Source: HGM04593 sp045634085 (lineage in GTDB: Bacteria > Bacteroidota > Bacteroidia > Bacteroidales > Bacteroidaceae). Taken from it: 64,000 bases of DNA. This document shows positions 8,568 through 16,691 of the stretch, piece by piece. Location of the stretch: the NCBI GenBank assembly GCA_045634085.1, contig JAZQZM010000052.1, positions 32,454-96,453 of the forward strand. The letters are read 5' to 3'. The notes beneath the pieces are model-generated. The model worked only from the letters and a program-made list of their open reading frames with translations, had not been told where the DNA came from and searched no databases. Positions within the stretch are counted from its first letter, which is position 1; every line of letters starts with the position of its first letter. Both the position numbers and the translations under genes were made by a program.

Positions 8568-8895
8568 CAGTTTTTGTGTTTTAGAAGCTTCTTGTTTCTA
8601 CTTGCTTAGACACACAAGAGAGAAGAAACTTTCATAAAAATGGAATTATTTTCAAAAATAGATAGAAAAAAGATGAAAAACATGAAAAATTAAAGCCTTA
8701 TCATTCAAATGAGGTGTCAATCAAAGCTTATTTTCTTTGAAATTACAATTGCATGCGCTGTTCGTTTTCTACATCCACAGGAAAGCGTTGTCAGCACTGG
8801 TGCGCATTAAAGCTCTTAGCAAAATGAGTGTCAGCTTTTTGGGCGACGCGTTTTTATCATTTACTCAATGAAAGAAGATAAAAGAAAGAATTTTA
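8568..8895. other. Gene-free stretch between the sigma factor and the nitroreductase gene
   Basis: About 330 bases that must hold the sigma-operon promoter. It is AT-rich near the sigma gene. I see no tRNA, no convincing consensus promoter, no long inverted repeat and no ORF with recognisable content. Confidence 0.5.
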
Positions 8896-9531
8896 TCACT
8901 TGATTATCAGGTCATCCAGACGCACCTTAGGTACACAGTGCACACCATCCTCACGATAATAAGCATGCGGTTCGTCAGCCGCAATCTCAACAATTCGCTG
9001 CTTCTCGGCACTCTTGCCAATTGCAACAACCATCAACGGCTCAAGAGTAATACCCAAAGCCTCTTTAATCTTCTCTTTATCGAACGAAAGTATGCACAGA
9101 CCGTTAAGACCTATTTCAACCGCCTGCAACAACATGCTCTGCACCGAGATTCCAAGATCAATATAAGTACTTGTACGCGACTCTATAGAAGAACAGACAA
9201 CGATAAAGGCCTTCGGTTCAGTACCTGGGAACGGCAGCGAAAGCTCTTTCAAGGCACTTCCCATTGAAATATGAGGCAACACCTTGTGAGCCTCATCATG
9301 CTTCACGATACGGAAACGCAGCACCTGTCCATTACGCGCCGATGCAATTTTGGTATTCACGGTAACAATCCTGCGTAGCTGGTCCTCACGCACGACAAAG
9401 GAACCGTCATAGCCACGCGTACTGCGATTCTTCTCTAGAAGCGATACAAGACCGACCTTCGCTTTTTTATTACCACCGGGCACCTGCGCACGATGCTGCT
9501 CCATCTTCTTTTCCAAATAGTTGTCTGCCAT
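8896..9531 (-). CDS. Nitroreductase family protein
   Basis: A 211-residue flavin-dependent oxidoreductase of the nitroreductase fold, probably binding FMN and using NAD(P)H. Visible features are the N-terminal KNRSTRGYDGSFV segment (the family's (R)RSxRxF motif), the DLGISVQSMLLQAVEIGLNGLCI helix and the C-terminal VVAIGKSAEKQRIVE segment. The physiological substrate is unknown. It lies downstream of tRNA-Cys on the same strand, separated by a terminator hairpin, so it is probably a separate transcription unit. Confidence 0.88.
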   Translation of the reverse strand: MADNYLEKKMEQHRAQVPGGNKKAKVGLVSLLEKNRSTRGYDGSFVVREDQLRRIVTVNTKIASARNGQVLRFRIVKHDEAHKVLPHISMGSALKELSLPFPGTEPKAFIVVCSSIESRTSTYIDLGISVQSMLLQAVEIGLNGLCILSFDKEKIKEALGITLEPLMVVAIGKSAEKQRIVEIAADEPHAYYREDGVHCVPKVRLDDLIIK

Positions 9532-9556
9532 ATCGTAGAATAAAATCGTAGAAACG

Positions 9557-9587
9557 AAAAAAGAGCCTCAGCAGACTGAAGCTCTTT
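9557..9587 (-). terminator. Rho-independent terminator after tRNA-Cys
   Basis: On the minus strand a 12-bp stem AAAGAGCTTCAG / CTGAGGCTCTTT (one G-T pair) with loop TCTG, followed by a T run. It starts 2 bases after the tRNA. Confidence 0.85.
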
Positions 9588-9588
9588 G

Positions 9589-9660
9589 AGGTACCTGGCG
9601 GATTCGAACCGCCGTACATGGTTTTGCAGACCACTGACTAAGCCACTCATCCAAGGTACC
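9589..9660 (-). tRNA. tRNA-Cys (anticodon GCA)
   Basis: Read on the minus strand: acceptor arms GGTACCT and AGGTACC, discriminator T (U73, the identity base of tRNA-Cys), anticodon arm TGGTCTGCAAAACCA with GCA in the loop, and T arm GGCGGTTCGAATCCGCC. CCA is not encoded. It has its own promoter and terminator. Confidence 0.95.
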
Positions 9661-9677
9661 GGTTGCATTAGCGATGA

Positions 9678-9708
9678 CAAAGGTAAGACATTTTTTGTGA
9701 ACAACAAA
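9678..9708 (-). promoter_or_regulatory. Promoter of tRNA-Cys
   Basis: On the minus strand TTTG (9705-9708), a 19-base spacer and TACCTTTG (9678-9685), an exact match to the Bacteroidota consensus with the same -7 box as the tRNA-Glu promoter. Confidence 0.8.
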
Positions 9709-9809
9709 CAAAGATGCCCATTTTTTACCTTTTTAAGCCTTTTTTGAGCAAATATTCAGCCATTTGAGCCGGTAATATGCTTTAATGACCTATCTTCGCA
9801 GATGAAATC

Positions 9810-11123
9810 ATGATACACAAGGTAGAGAAATACATTGCAACCAACAAGTTGCTGAAGCCGAAAGGCAAGGTTCTTGTGGGACTGAGCGGAGGAGCCGACT
9901 CGGTAGCATTGCTCATTGTTCTCACCCGGCTCGGTTACGGTTGCGAAGCCATGCACTGCAATTTTCACCTCCGCGGTGAAGAGAGTCACAGGGACGAACA
10001 GTTCGTGAAACAATTGTGCAAGAAAACCGGCACAACACTCACTGTCGTTCATTTTGACACGGCAGGATATGCCAAGGAGAAAGGCATATCAATTGAAATG
10101 GCTGCACGTGAATTGCGTTACAAAGCTTTTGAAGAGCAAAGAACCGCCTGCGGTGCCGATGCCATAGCCGTAGCCCATCACCGCGATGACTCCGCCGAAA
10201 CCCTTTTGCTGAACCTTATACGAGGAACTGGCATAAAGGGACTACGTGGCATACAACCGAAGAACGGCCACATTGTGCGTCCGCTACTGTGCGTCGGACG
10301 TGCCGATATCATAGACTACCTCAAATGGCGTGGCGAGGATTATGTGACCGACAGCACAAACCTCACGACAGACTACACACGCAACAAGATAAGACTTGAA
10401 CTCTTGCCGCTGATGGAGGAAATAAACCCGTCAGTACTTGAAAGCCTCTCGGCCACAGCCGGTAGAGTTTCCGAGGCCGTACTCATATATGAGAATGCCA
10501 TGGAACAGGCGGTATCAAGAGTGAAAGAGGGTAACATTATTGACATAATCAAGCTAAAGAAAGAGATTGCACCACAAAGCATACTGCACACTATACTCTC
10601 CCCTCTTGGTTTCAACAGCTCACAGATTGAGAATATTGCAGGAGCATTGGATGCAGAAAGCGGAAAACAGTTCCATGCACCAGGTCACAGCCTTGTAAAA
10701 GACCGCGACAGATTTGTTCTGATATCCAAGGTTGCAGATATCATTCAAGCAACAGAATTGCCCGCAGAAGGAGAATTACACATTAATGACGGCGTGTTGA
10801 AAGTAACTGCATGTACCTTTGACGGAATTGTATCAAAGGAACTCAATATAGCCACACTTGACACGGAAAAACTCCGTTTTCCTCTTACATTGCGACAGGC
10901 AAGGAACGGCGACCGTTTCGCGCCATTCGGTATGCGTGGTACCAGACTCGTCAGCGACTACCTGACCGACCGTAAGAAAAGCATAATTGAAAAACAGCAG
11001 CAGTTGGTTGTGACAGATGCCTGCGGAGAAATAGTGTGGCTCGTTGGCGAACGCCCCGCAGCCCCTTTCTGCATAAACAAAAACACAAAGGAAGTTCTCA
11101 AGCTTGCCTGGGAAAAGGCATGA
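9810..11123 (+). CDS. tilS: tRNA(Ile) lysidine synthetase
   Basis: TilS converts the anticodon C34 of tRNA-Ile(CAU) to lysidine with ATP and lysine, so that the tRNA reads AUA. The PP-loop motif SGGADS is at residues 26-31. The family motif VAHHRDDSAET and the LLNLIRGTGIKGLRG segment follow, then RPLL and the C-terminal TilS domain (RQARNGDRFAPFGMRG, LVSDYLTDRKK). The length of 437 residues is normal. The gene stands alone, converging with the Sel1-repeat gene 20 bases further on. Essential in bacteria with this tRNA. Confidence 0.95.
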   Translation: MIHKVEKYIATNKLLKPKGKVLVGLSGGADSVALLIVLTRLGYGCEAMHCNFHLRGEESHRDEQFVKQLCKKTGTTLTVVHFDTAGYAKEKGISIEMAARELRYKAFEEQRTACGADAIAVAHHRDDSAETLLLNLIRGTGIKGLRGIQPKNGHIVRPLLCVGRADIIDYLKWRGEDYVTDSTNLTTDYTRNKIRLELLPLMEEINPSVLESLSATAGRVSEAVLIYENAMEQAVSRVKEGNIIDIIKLKKEIAPQSILHTILSPLGFNSSQIENIAGALDAESGKQFHAPGHSLVKDRDRFVLISKVADIIQATELPAEGELHINDGVLKVTACTFDGIVSKELNIATLDTEKLRFPLTLRQARNGDRFAPFGMRGTRLVSDYLTDRKKSIIEKQQQLVVTDACGEIVWLVGERPAAPFCINKNTKEVLKLAWEKA

Positions 11124-11142
11124 TTCCCTATCAGTACAAATA

Positions 11143-12447
11143 TCAATTGTTAAGATAGACAAGCGCCCTTCTTGCCTCTTTTGAACCCTCGCTATAGGCT
11201 TTCTTAAGCAGTTTCACCCCTTTTGAACGGTCTGTTGCAACACCTTGTCCATTGTAATAACATACTCCAAGATAGTACTTCGAATCGGTGTACCCTTGCT
11301 CCGAAGCCAATGTAAACCACTCAACAGCTTTCTCATAGTCCTGTTCAAGTCCCAACCCCTCATAACAGCATACCCCCATGTTGTGCCGTGCACGGGCATT
11401 CTCCTGAGCAGCCGACTTGGCGAACCACATAACTGCAGCCCGGACATTCCCGGCAACACCTTTCCCTGTGAGATAGCAGAATCCCAGGTCACACTGGGCA
11501 TCGGCATGTCCAGCTTCAGCAGCCTGAGTAAACCACATTACTGCCTTTTTATCATCCTTTGGCACAATAGTTCCATCGGAGCAGATTTGTCCCAGAGTAT
11601 ACTGGGCATCGGCATGTCCAGCTTCAGCAGCCTTCTCAAGCCACTCCACGGCAAGTTTCCTGTCATTGCCGCAATCTGCATCAAGATAACAGAGAGCCAG
11701 GGCATACTGCGCCTCGACGAAACCCTCTTTTGCAGCTTTCTCATACAGGTCCATAGCCACCCAACTGTCACCTTCAATACCCACGCCCCACTCATAACAG
11801 TAGGCAAGATTATATATGCCTTCAAGATTGCCGTTATCAGCCGCCTTGCCATACCACTTGACAGCCTCATATTCATCCTTTGTCACAGCATATCCGTTGG
11901 CATAGCACGTACCAAGGTAAGACTGCGCCTCGGCATTATCCTTCCCGGCAGCACGTCTGAGCCATTCTACAGCAACCGAATAATCCTGCTCCACGCCCAA
12001 ACCGCTATAATAACATATGCCCAAGGCACACTCGGCATCGGCATGCCCCTGGGAAGCAGCCATCGTATACCACTCGATAGCATCCTCGTGCGAAGGTCCA
12101 ATTCCATAACCATACTCGCAACAGTATCCCGCACTGAACTGGGCATCGGCAACACCATCTACGGCAGCCTTTACAAACCATTCAAAAGCCTGGTCATAAT
12201 CCTGTTCTACGCCGGTTCCATTATAGAGACAGAGCCCGTAATCATATCTTGCCATTGCATGCCCACCCTCTGCAGCACTTCTCCACAAGGCTGCAGCCGC
12301 AACATACTCCTCGTCATTGTAAGCCTCAACGCCCTCAATGTACATCGCCTCAAGGGAATCTGTTTCAACAGTAGGAACTGCTACCGGATGAGAATATGCC
12401 AGTGCCGAAAAGCAACTCAGCAGCATGAGGAACATACACTTTTTCAT
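11143..12447 (-). CDS. Secreted Sel1-repeat protein
   Basis: A 434-residue protein with a signal peptide (MKKCMFLMLLSCFSALAYS, cleavage near residue 20) and about ten tandem Sel1-like repeats of roughly 36 residues each (consensus AEAGHADAQYxLGxCYxxGxGV, then AVEWxxKAA). Sel1 repeats form an alpha-solenoid used for protein-protein contacts. Several repeats are nearly identical (AAEAGHADAQ occurs twice running), pointing to recent internal duplication. The partner is unknown. It is the last gene of the leftward run that starts at dnaN, 102 bases after the TPR/trypsin-like gene, which is also exported, so the two may act together. Confidence 0.88.
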   Translation of the reverse strand: MKKCMFLMLLSCFSALAYSHPVAVPTVETDSLEAMYIEGVEAYNDEEYVAAAALWRSAAEGGHAMARYDYGLCLYNGTGVEQDYDQAFEWFVKAAVDGVADAQFSAGYCCEYGYGIGPSHEDAIEWYTMAASQGHADAECALGICYYSGLGVEQDYSVAVEWLRRAAGKDNAEAQSYLGTCYANGYAVTKDEYEAVKWYGKAADNGNLEGIYNLAYCYEWGVGIEGDSWVAMDLYEKAAKEGFVEAQYALALCYLDADCGNDRKLAVEWLEKAAEAGHADAQYTLGQICSDGTIVPKDDKKAVMWFTQAAEAGHADAQCDLGFCYLTGKGVAGNVRAAVMWFAKSAAQENARARHNMGVCCYEGLGLEQDYEKAVEWFTLASEQGYTDSKYYLGVCYYNGQGVATDRSKGVKLLKKAYSEGSKEARRALVYLNN

Positions 12448-12548
12448 AGCAAAGAAAGATTACTGTTACTGCGCAAATTTAAAGTGCTCTACAAGGGAAT
12501 AAAAGGGAAAAAGCCTAACCCTAAGTAGGATTTTCCCTATTTGAAACA

Positions 12549-14237
12549 CTATTTTTTAAGTTCTTCAAGTTTATTTTCGGCATCGGGATGTCCAAGAACG
12601 ACAGCTCTCTGCAGATTCTCTTCGGCCAACGGCTTATTGCCCGATTTCAAATATGCGCAACCAAGAAGATAATATATATCAGAAGCTTCATTGGCAAATC
12701 CCTTGGCAGTCTCAAGCGCAGCTACCGCATCGTCAAGCATATTGAGTCTGTAACACAACAGACCTTTCTCGAAATGATACAAAGCATAATCGGGAACCAT
12801 CGATATCGCAGTTTCAAGGTCATTGAGTGCCTGCTGGTACATCTTGCATTTTGACTCGGCCTGAGAACGGATATAATAGAAATTCGCACCTAATGCATAG
12901 GGCGCATTCTTCTCGTAGAAATTATAATCCATGACAGCCTCACGGAAACGGCCTACGGAATCATTCATCAGCCCGCGGCTGAATACCAGCGGCAAAGCAT
13001 CATCGGTACTCCTTACCAATGCATGGTTCACGGCGCTGTCCATAAGTTCTATCGCAACATCGTAATTCTTCATTACACGTTGGCATTGCGAAGCGTTGAC
13101 AAAGACCCTATCCTGCTCCACGCCACTCTTCCCTACAAGCGACATATAACCGTCATAAGCCTCATCATATCTGCCGGCATCATAAAGATGGTCGGCCTTG
13201 TAATATACATATACAGGCAGGCTATCGGCTGCAATTGCCTTGTCAAGCAACGACAGGACATTTTCAACAGCAATTGTAGGATGCGGTGCACAATCACCAT
13301 TACGAATGACTGACGCTATAGTCTTTGCCTTGCTGAAGTAGACCTCGGACGGCTTGACGGCAAACGAGAGGGATTTTTCCCAGGCAGCATCGGCTGCATC
13401 AATATCATGGCAATACACCGCCTCGAACTCTGCTTTGCAAAGATAACCTTCATAACTTTTCGGATAGGCCTTTACAAACTCCTCCACCACTCTGCCATAT
13501 GATGCACTGTCACCTATTACGCCCTGCATATACATACAGGAGAGGGCAACCTCCTTTTCTCCGGGCAACAGCGTACGGATACCCATACCGCTGTGGTAAC
13601 CTCTACCGTATGTCACCGATGTCGTTACAAGTTCATTGGCAATTGTCGCCGCTATGGCATAGCAGCATGTATCACCGGTAGTCATCGGCTGTATTATTGC
13701 CGCAAGTTCACCGTTGGCGTTCACCAACGGCAATCCCTCGTAGCTCTCATCCATCTTCACATCAAGAGTGAAATATGCATTGGAGTAGAGTGAATCAACA
13801 GAAGAGACAACCATCCTTGTCACAGCACCTGTACCTTTATTTCCATAGGTGAGCATATAAAGTTCATCACCTACCGATGCACCAAATACAGAAAGCGGCA
13901 GATGAACCGGTTTCTTCCCAGCCGGCACACGCATCCTTACACAATCGTACAGATTATTGAGTCCAACGATTCCCGATACGGAATGCACCTTTCCTTTGGC
14001 ATCTATCACTACAGCACTGTCGACACCGCACATCAGGCCATACGAGACAATAACGTCGCCCTCACCACCTACAAAGACAGCAGTACCGTTCTCCTTGAGT
14101 TGCCCATCCTTGTAAGTGAGAACTTTCGCTACAGCCGCACGTGCCTTCTCCACCTTCTTCGGCAATTTGTCGGTAGCCAATGCTGCAGTGGCTACAAACA
14201 AAGCAAAGAGAAGAAACAGCCTCCTTTTCATACCCAT
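12549..14237 (-). CDS. Exported protein with a degenerate trypsin-like domain and TPR repeats
   Basis: A 562-residue protein with a signal peptide (residues 1-21, cut after AALA). Residues about 30-215 resemble the HtrA/trypsin fold (GTAVFVGGEGDVIVSYGLM, later YDCVRMRV, later EGLPLVNANGELAAI). At the position of the catalytic His (HtrA TNxHV) stands Gly, and at the catalytic Ser (GNSGGPL) stands Glu; only the Asp in YDCVRM may remain, so it should not be a protease. Residues about 240-562 are TPR-like helices (for example LNDLETAISMVPDYALYHFEKG and DIYYLLGCAYLKSGNKPLAEE). A scaffold or binding protein in the periplasm is likely. It follows rlmB by 3 bases. Confidence 0.75.
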   Translation of the reverse strand: MGMKRRLFLLFALFVATAALATDKLPKKVEKARAAVAKVLTYKDGQLKENGTAVFVGGEGDVIVSYGLMCGVDSAVVIDAKGKVHSVSGIVGLNNLYDCVRMRVPAGKKPVHLPLSVFGASVGDELYMLTYGNKGTGAVTRMVVSSVDSLYSNAYFTLDVKMDESYEGLPLVNANGELAAIIQPMTTGDTCCYAIAATIANELVTTSVTYGRGYHSGMGIRTLLPGEKEVALSCMYMQGVIGDSASYGRVVEEFVKAYPKSYEGYLCKAEFEAVYCHDIDAADAAWEKSLSFAVKPSEVYFSKAKTIASVIRNGDCAPHPTIAVENVLSLLDKAIAADSLPVYVYYKADHLYDAGRYDEAYDGYMSLVGKSGVEQDRVFVNASQCQRVMKNYDVAIELMDSAVNHALVRSTDDALPLVFSRGLMNDSVGRFREAVMDYNFYEKNAPYALGANFYYIRSQAESKCKMYQQALNDLETAISMVPDYALYHFEKGLLCYRLNMLDDAVAALETAKGFANEASDIYYLLGCAYLKSGNKPLAEENLQRAVVLGHPDAENKLEELKK

Positions 14238-14240
14238 AAA

Positions 14241-14984
14241 TTACTGGAGATGACGCTGGCGTACAGCCTCATAAAGTATCACACCGGTTGCCACCGACAC
14301 ATTAAGTGACTCGATATTTCCGAACTGAGGTATTGACACCCAGTCATCGCAAAGTGCAAGATGCTCGCGGGGGATACCAGTGTCCTCAGCGCCCATAACA
14401 ATGCAGATTGGCTCGGTGAAGTTCGCCTGTGTGTAGTTCATGTCGCCTTTCTCTGTAGCACAGACAATACGTATACCCGACTCTTTAAGATATTTCAGTG
14501 TCTCGGTAATGTTCTTCTCGCGGCACACGGGAAGCGTATGCAATGCACCTGCCGAGGTCTTTACAGCATCGGCGTTCACAGTAACGCTGTTATGTGCAGG
14601 GAGTATGATTGCATCTACACCTGCACAATCACATGTACGTGCTATTGAACCGAAGTTACGGACATCGGTTATACCATCGAGAAGCACAAGGAATGGTACT
14701 TTACCCTCCTCATAAAGAGTCGGCACAAGAGTATCAACATGGGCATACTCCACAGCCGACATATATGCAATGACACCCTGGTGGTTCTTGCGTGTAATAC
14801 GGTTAAGTTTCTCTACCGGTACACGGACAACCGGTATGGTACGTCCTTTGAGAGCCGCAAACAACTCACGCGAAAGTTCACTCTGGATATCACGCTTCAC
14901 CAATATCTTGTCAATCTCCTTACCGGCCTCAAGAGCCTCGAGAACGGCGCGTACGCCGAAAATCATTTCATTTGTGTTTACCAT
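14241..14984 (-). CDS. rlmB: TrmH/SpoU-family rRNA 2'-O-methyltransferase (RlmB-like)
   Basis: A SPOUT methyltransferase that uses S-adenosylmethionine to methylate a ribose 2'-OH. The N-terminal substrate-binding domain starts with FGVRAVLEALEAGKEIDKI, as in RlmB, which modifies G2251 of 23S rRNA. The three SpoU motifs are present: DVRNFGSIARTCD (motif 1), VMGAEDTGI (motif 2) and NIESLNVSVATGVILYE (motif 3). The length of 247 residues is typical. TrmH-family members can differ in target RNA, so the exact nucleotide is inferred. It sits 39 bases downstream of recN on the same strand. Confidence 0.88.
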   Translation of the reverse strand: MVNTNEMIFGVRAVLEALEAGKEIDKILVKRDIQSELSRELFAALKGRTIPVVRVPVEKLNRITRKNHQGVIAYMSAVEYAHVDTLVPTLYEEGKVPFLVLLDGITDVRNFGSIARTCDCAGVDAIILPAHNSVTVNADAVKTSAGALHTLPVCREKNITETLKYLKESGIRIVCATEKGDMNYTQANFTEPICIVMGAEDTGIPREHLALCDDWVSIPQFGNIESLNVSVATGVILYEAVRQRHLQ

Positions 14985-15023
14985 AAAGCAGGCAACTGTT
15001 TAATATTCTATAAATAATTGTTT

Positions 15024-16685
15024 TCATTCCTTTGAGAGCAGGCCGCGGGCATTGTCAAGCGCAGCCTCGCTGAGCACCTCGCCACTCATCATCTGCGCAA
15101 TCTCACGTACACGCTGCTCCTGCTCAAGCCTTACGATGTGCGTTACTGTACCCTTGTCGGTCTCCTCCTTGTACACCTTGTAGTGATTTGCACCCAAAGC
15201 CGCCACCTGAGGCAGATGGGTTATGCTGAGCACCTGACAGAAACCGCACGCCATCTGTTGCATGATGCGTCCCATACGTTCGGCAAGTATACCGGAAACA
15301 CCGGTATCAACCTCATCGAATATGAGAGTTGGCTGCTTGGTGCTTGATGCTATGAGTGATTTCAATGCAAGCATCACACGTGCCATCTCACCACCCGATG
15401 CAACATCGCAAAGCGGCTGCGGAGCACTGCTGCTGTTTGCCGAGAAGAGAAACACCACATCGTCACACCCCGACGGTGTAAAGCCTTCGACAGGCATGAA
15501 ATCCACATCGAAGCGTATCATCGGCATTCCCAGATTCACAAGAATCGCCTTTATCTTCTCCTGTAGTTCCAAAGCACTCGCCTTGCGCTTTGTAGTAAGT
15601 TCCACAGCTTTTACTGTAAGTTTATCGGCTACAGCCTTTATCCTGTTCTCGAGTTCCCTTATACCGTCATCACCCAAAGCAATACAATCGAGTTTTGAAC
15701 TGTACTCTGCAGCAAGCGCAACAAGTTCATCCACACTCTCCACCCTATGTTTCTTTATTAGTGAATATATCTGCGCCACACGGTTCTCCACGAACTCCAG
15801 GCGGGCAGGAGCAAACTGCACACGACCGGCACGCTGCTGCATCTCATCGCAGCAATCCTTCAACTCGATATAATTACTCTCGAGTCTTTCGGCAAGTTCC
15901 TGCGCAGCGGGATAATGCACAGCAATGCGTGAAAGGGCCGATGAAGCTTCGCGCAGAGCCTGCAACATACTGCGTTCATCGCCGTCAATGGCACTGCATG
16001 CACCGTACAGCGCTGCCTGTATATCCTCGGCATGCGAGAGTTCCTGCAGTTCCTGTTCAAGTTCCTCGAGTTCCCCGTTCTTGAGTGAAGCTGCCTCAAG
16101 TTCATCAAGCTGAAAACGGAGCCACTCCTCATCGCGCCTTGCAGCCTCGAGAGTTTTCCTACGTTCGACAAGTTCGCGCTGCAGTGCAAGATAGCCGTCA
16201 TACTCCTCCTTGTAAACGGCAAGACGTTGCCTGTTGTCGGCAAGCACATCAAGCACTCCAAGTTGATAAAGACGGTCACCGAGCAGCAGGTTCTGGTGCT
16301 GCGAATGAATATCTATAAGCCTTGCTCCCAGTTCCTTGAGAACCGAAACATTCACAGGGGAATCATTCACGAAAGCCCTGCTTCGGCCACTCGAGGCAAG
16401 TTCGCGGCGCACAATACACTCCTGGTCATAATCGATGCCGTTCTCTTCAAAGAACGGTTCAAGCCCGAAGCCTGTAAGGTCAAAAATACCCTCAATGACG
16501 CAACGGTCGGCACCTTCACGTATGGCCTTCACATCGGAACGCTGCCCCAGCAGCATGGCAACTGCACCAAGGAAAACGGATTTTCCGTGACCGGTCTCAC
16601 CCGTAATGACAGAAAAACCGGCAGAGAAATCAATCTCTACCTTCTCAATGAGTGCAAAGTTACGTATAGAAATATGCTTAAGCAT
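15024..16685 (-). CDS. recN: DNA repair protein RecN
   Basis: An SMC-like ATPase involved in double-strand break repair. The Walker A motif GETGHGKS is at residues 29-36, a central coiled coil spans roughly 150-370 (ELEELEQELQELSHAED and similar heptads), and the C-terminal half holds the ABC signature (DVASGGEMARVMLALK) and Walker B (LIFDEVDTGVSG). The 553-residue length is standard. Its start lies only 6 bases after the coaB-DUF4835 stop, and this recN/coaBC/DUF4835 order is familiar from Bacteroidota. Confidence 0.96.
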   Translation of the reverse strand: MLKHISIRNFALIEKVEIDFSAGFSVITGETGHGKSVFLGAVAMLLGQRSDVKAIREGADRCVIEGIFDLTGFGLEPFFEENGIDYDQECIVRRELASSGRSRAFVNDSPVNVSVLKELGARLIDIHSQHQNLLLGDRLYQLGVLDVLADNRQRLAVYKEEYDGYLALQRELVERRKTLEAARRDEEWLRFQLDELEAASLKNGELEELEQELQELSHAEDIQAALYGACSAIDGDERSMLQALREASSALSRIAVHYPAAQELAERLESNYIELKDCCDEMQQRAGRVQFAPARLEFVENRVAQIYSLIKKHRVESVDELVALAAEYSSKLDCIALGDDGIRELENRIKAVADKLTVKAVELTTKRKASALELQEKIKAILVNLGMPMIRFDVDFMPVEGFTPSGCDDVVFLFSANSSSAPQPLCDVASGGEMARVMLALKSLIASSTKQPTLIFDEVDTGVSGILAERMGRIMQQMACGFCQVLSITHLPQVAALGANHYKVYKEETDKGTVTHIVRLEQEQRVREIAQMMSGEVLSEAALDNARGLLSKE

Positions 16686-16691
16686 TTATAC

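Noticed and set aside
11245..12528. Long open frame (427 codons) on the plus strand opposite the Sel1 gene
   Set aside because: It is a shadow of the repetitive Sel1 gene, with no family features and repeated motifs that mirror the repeats.
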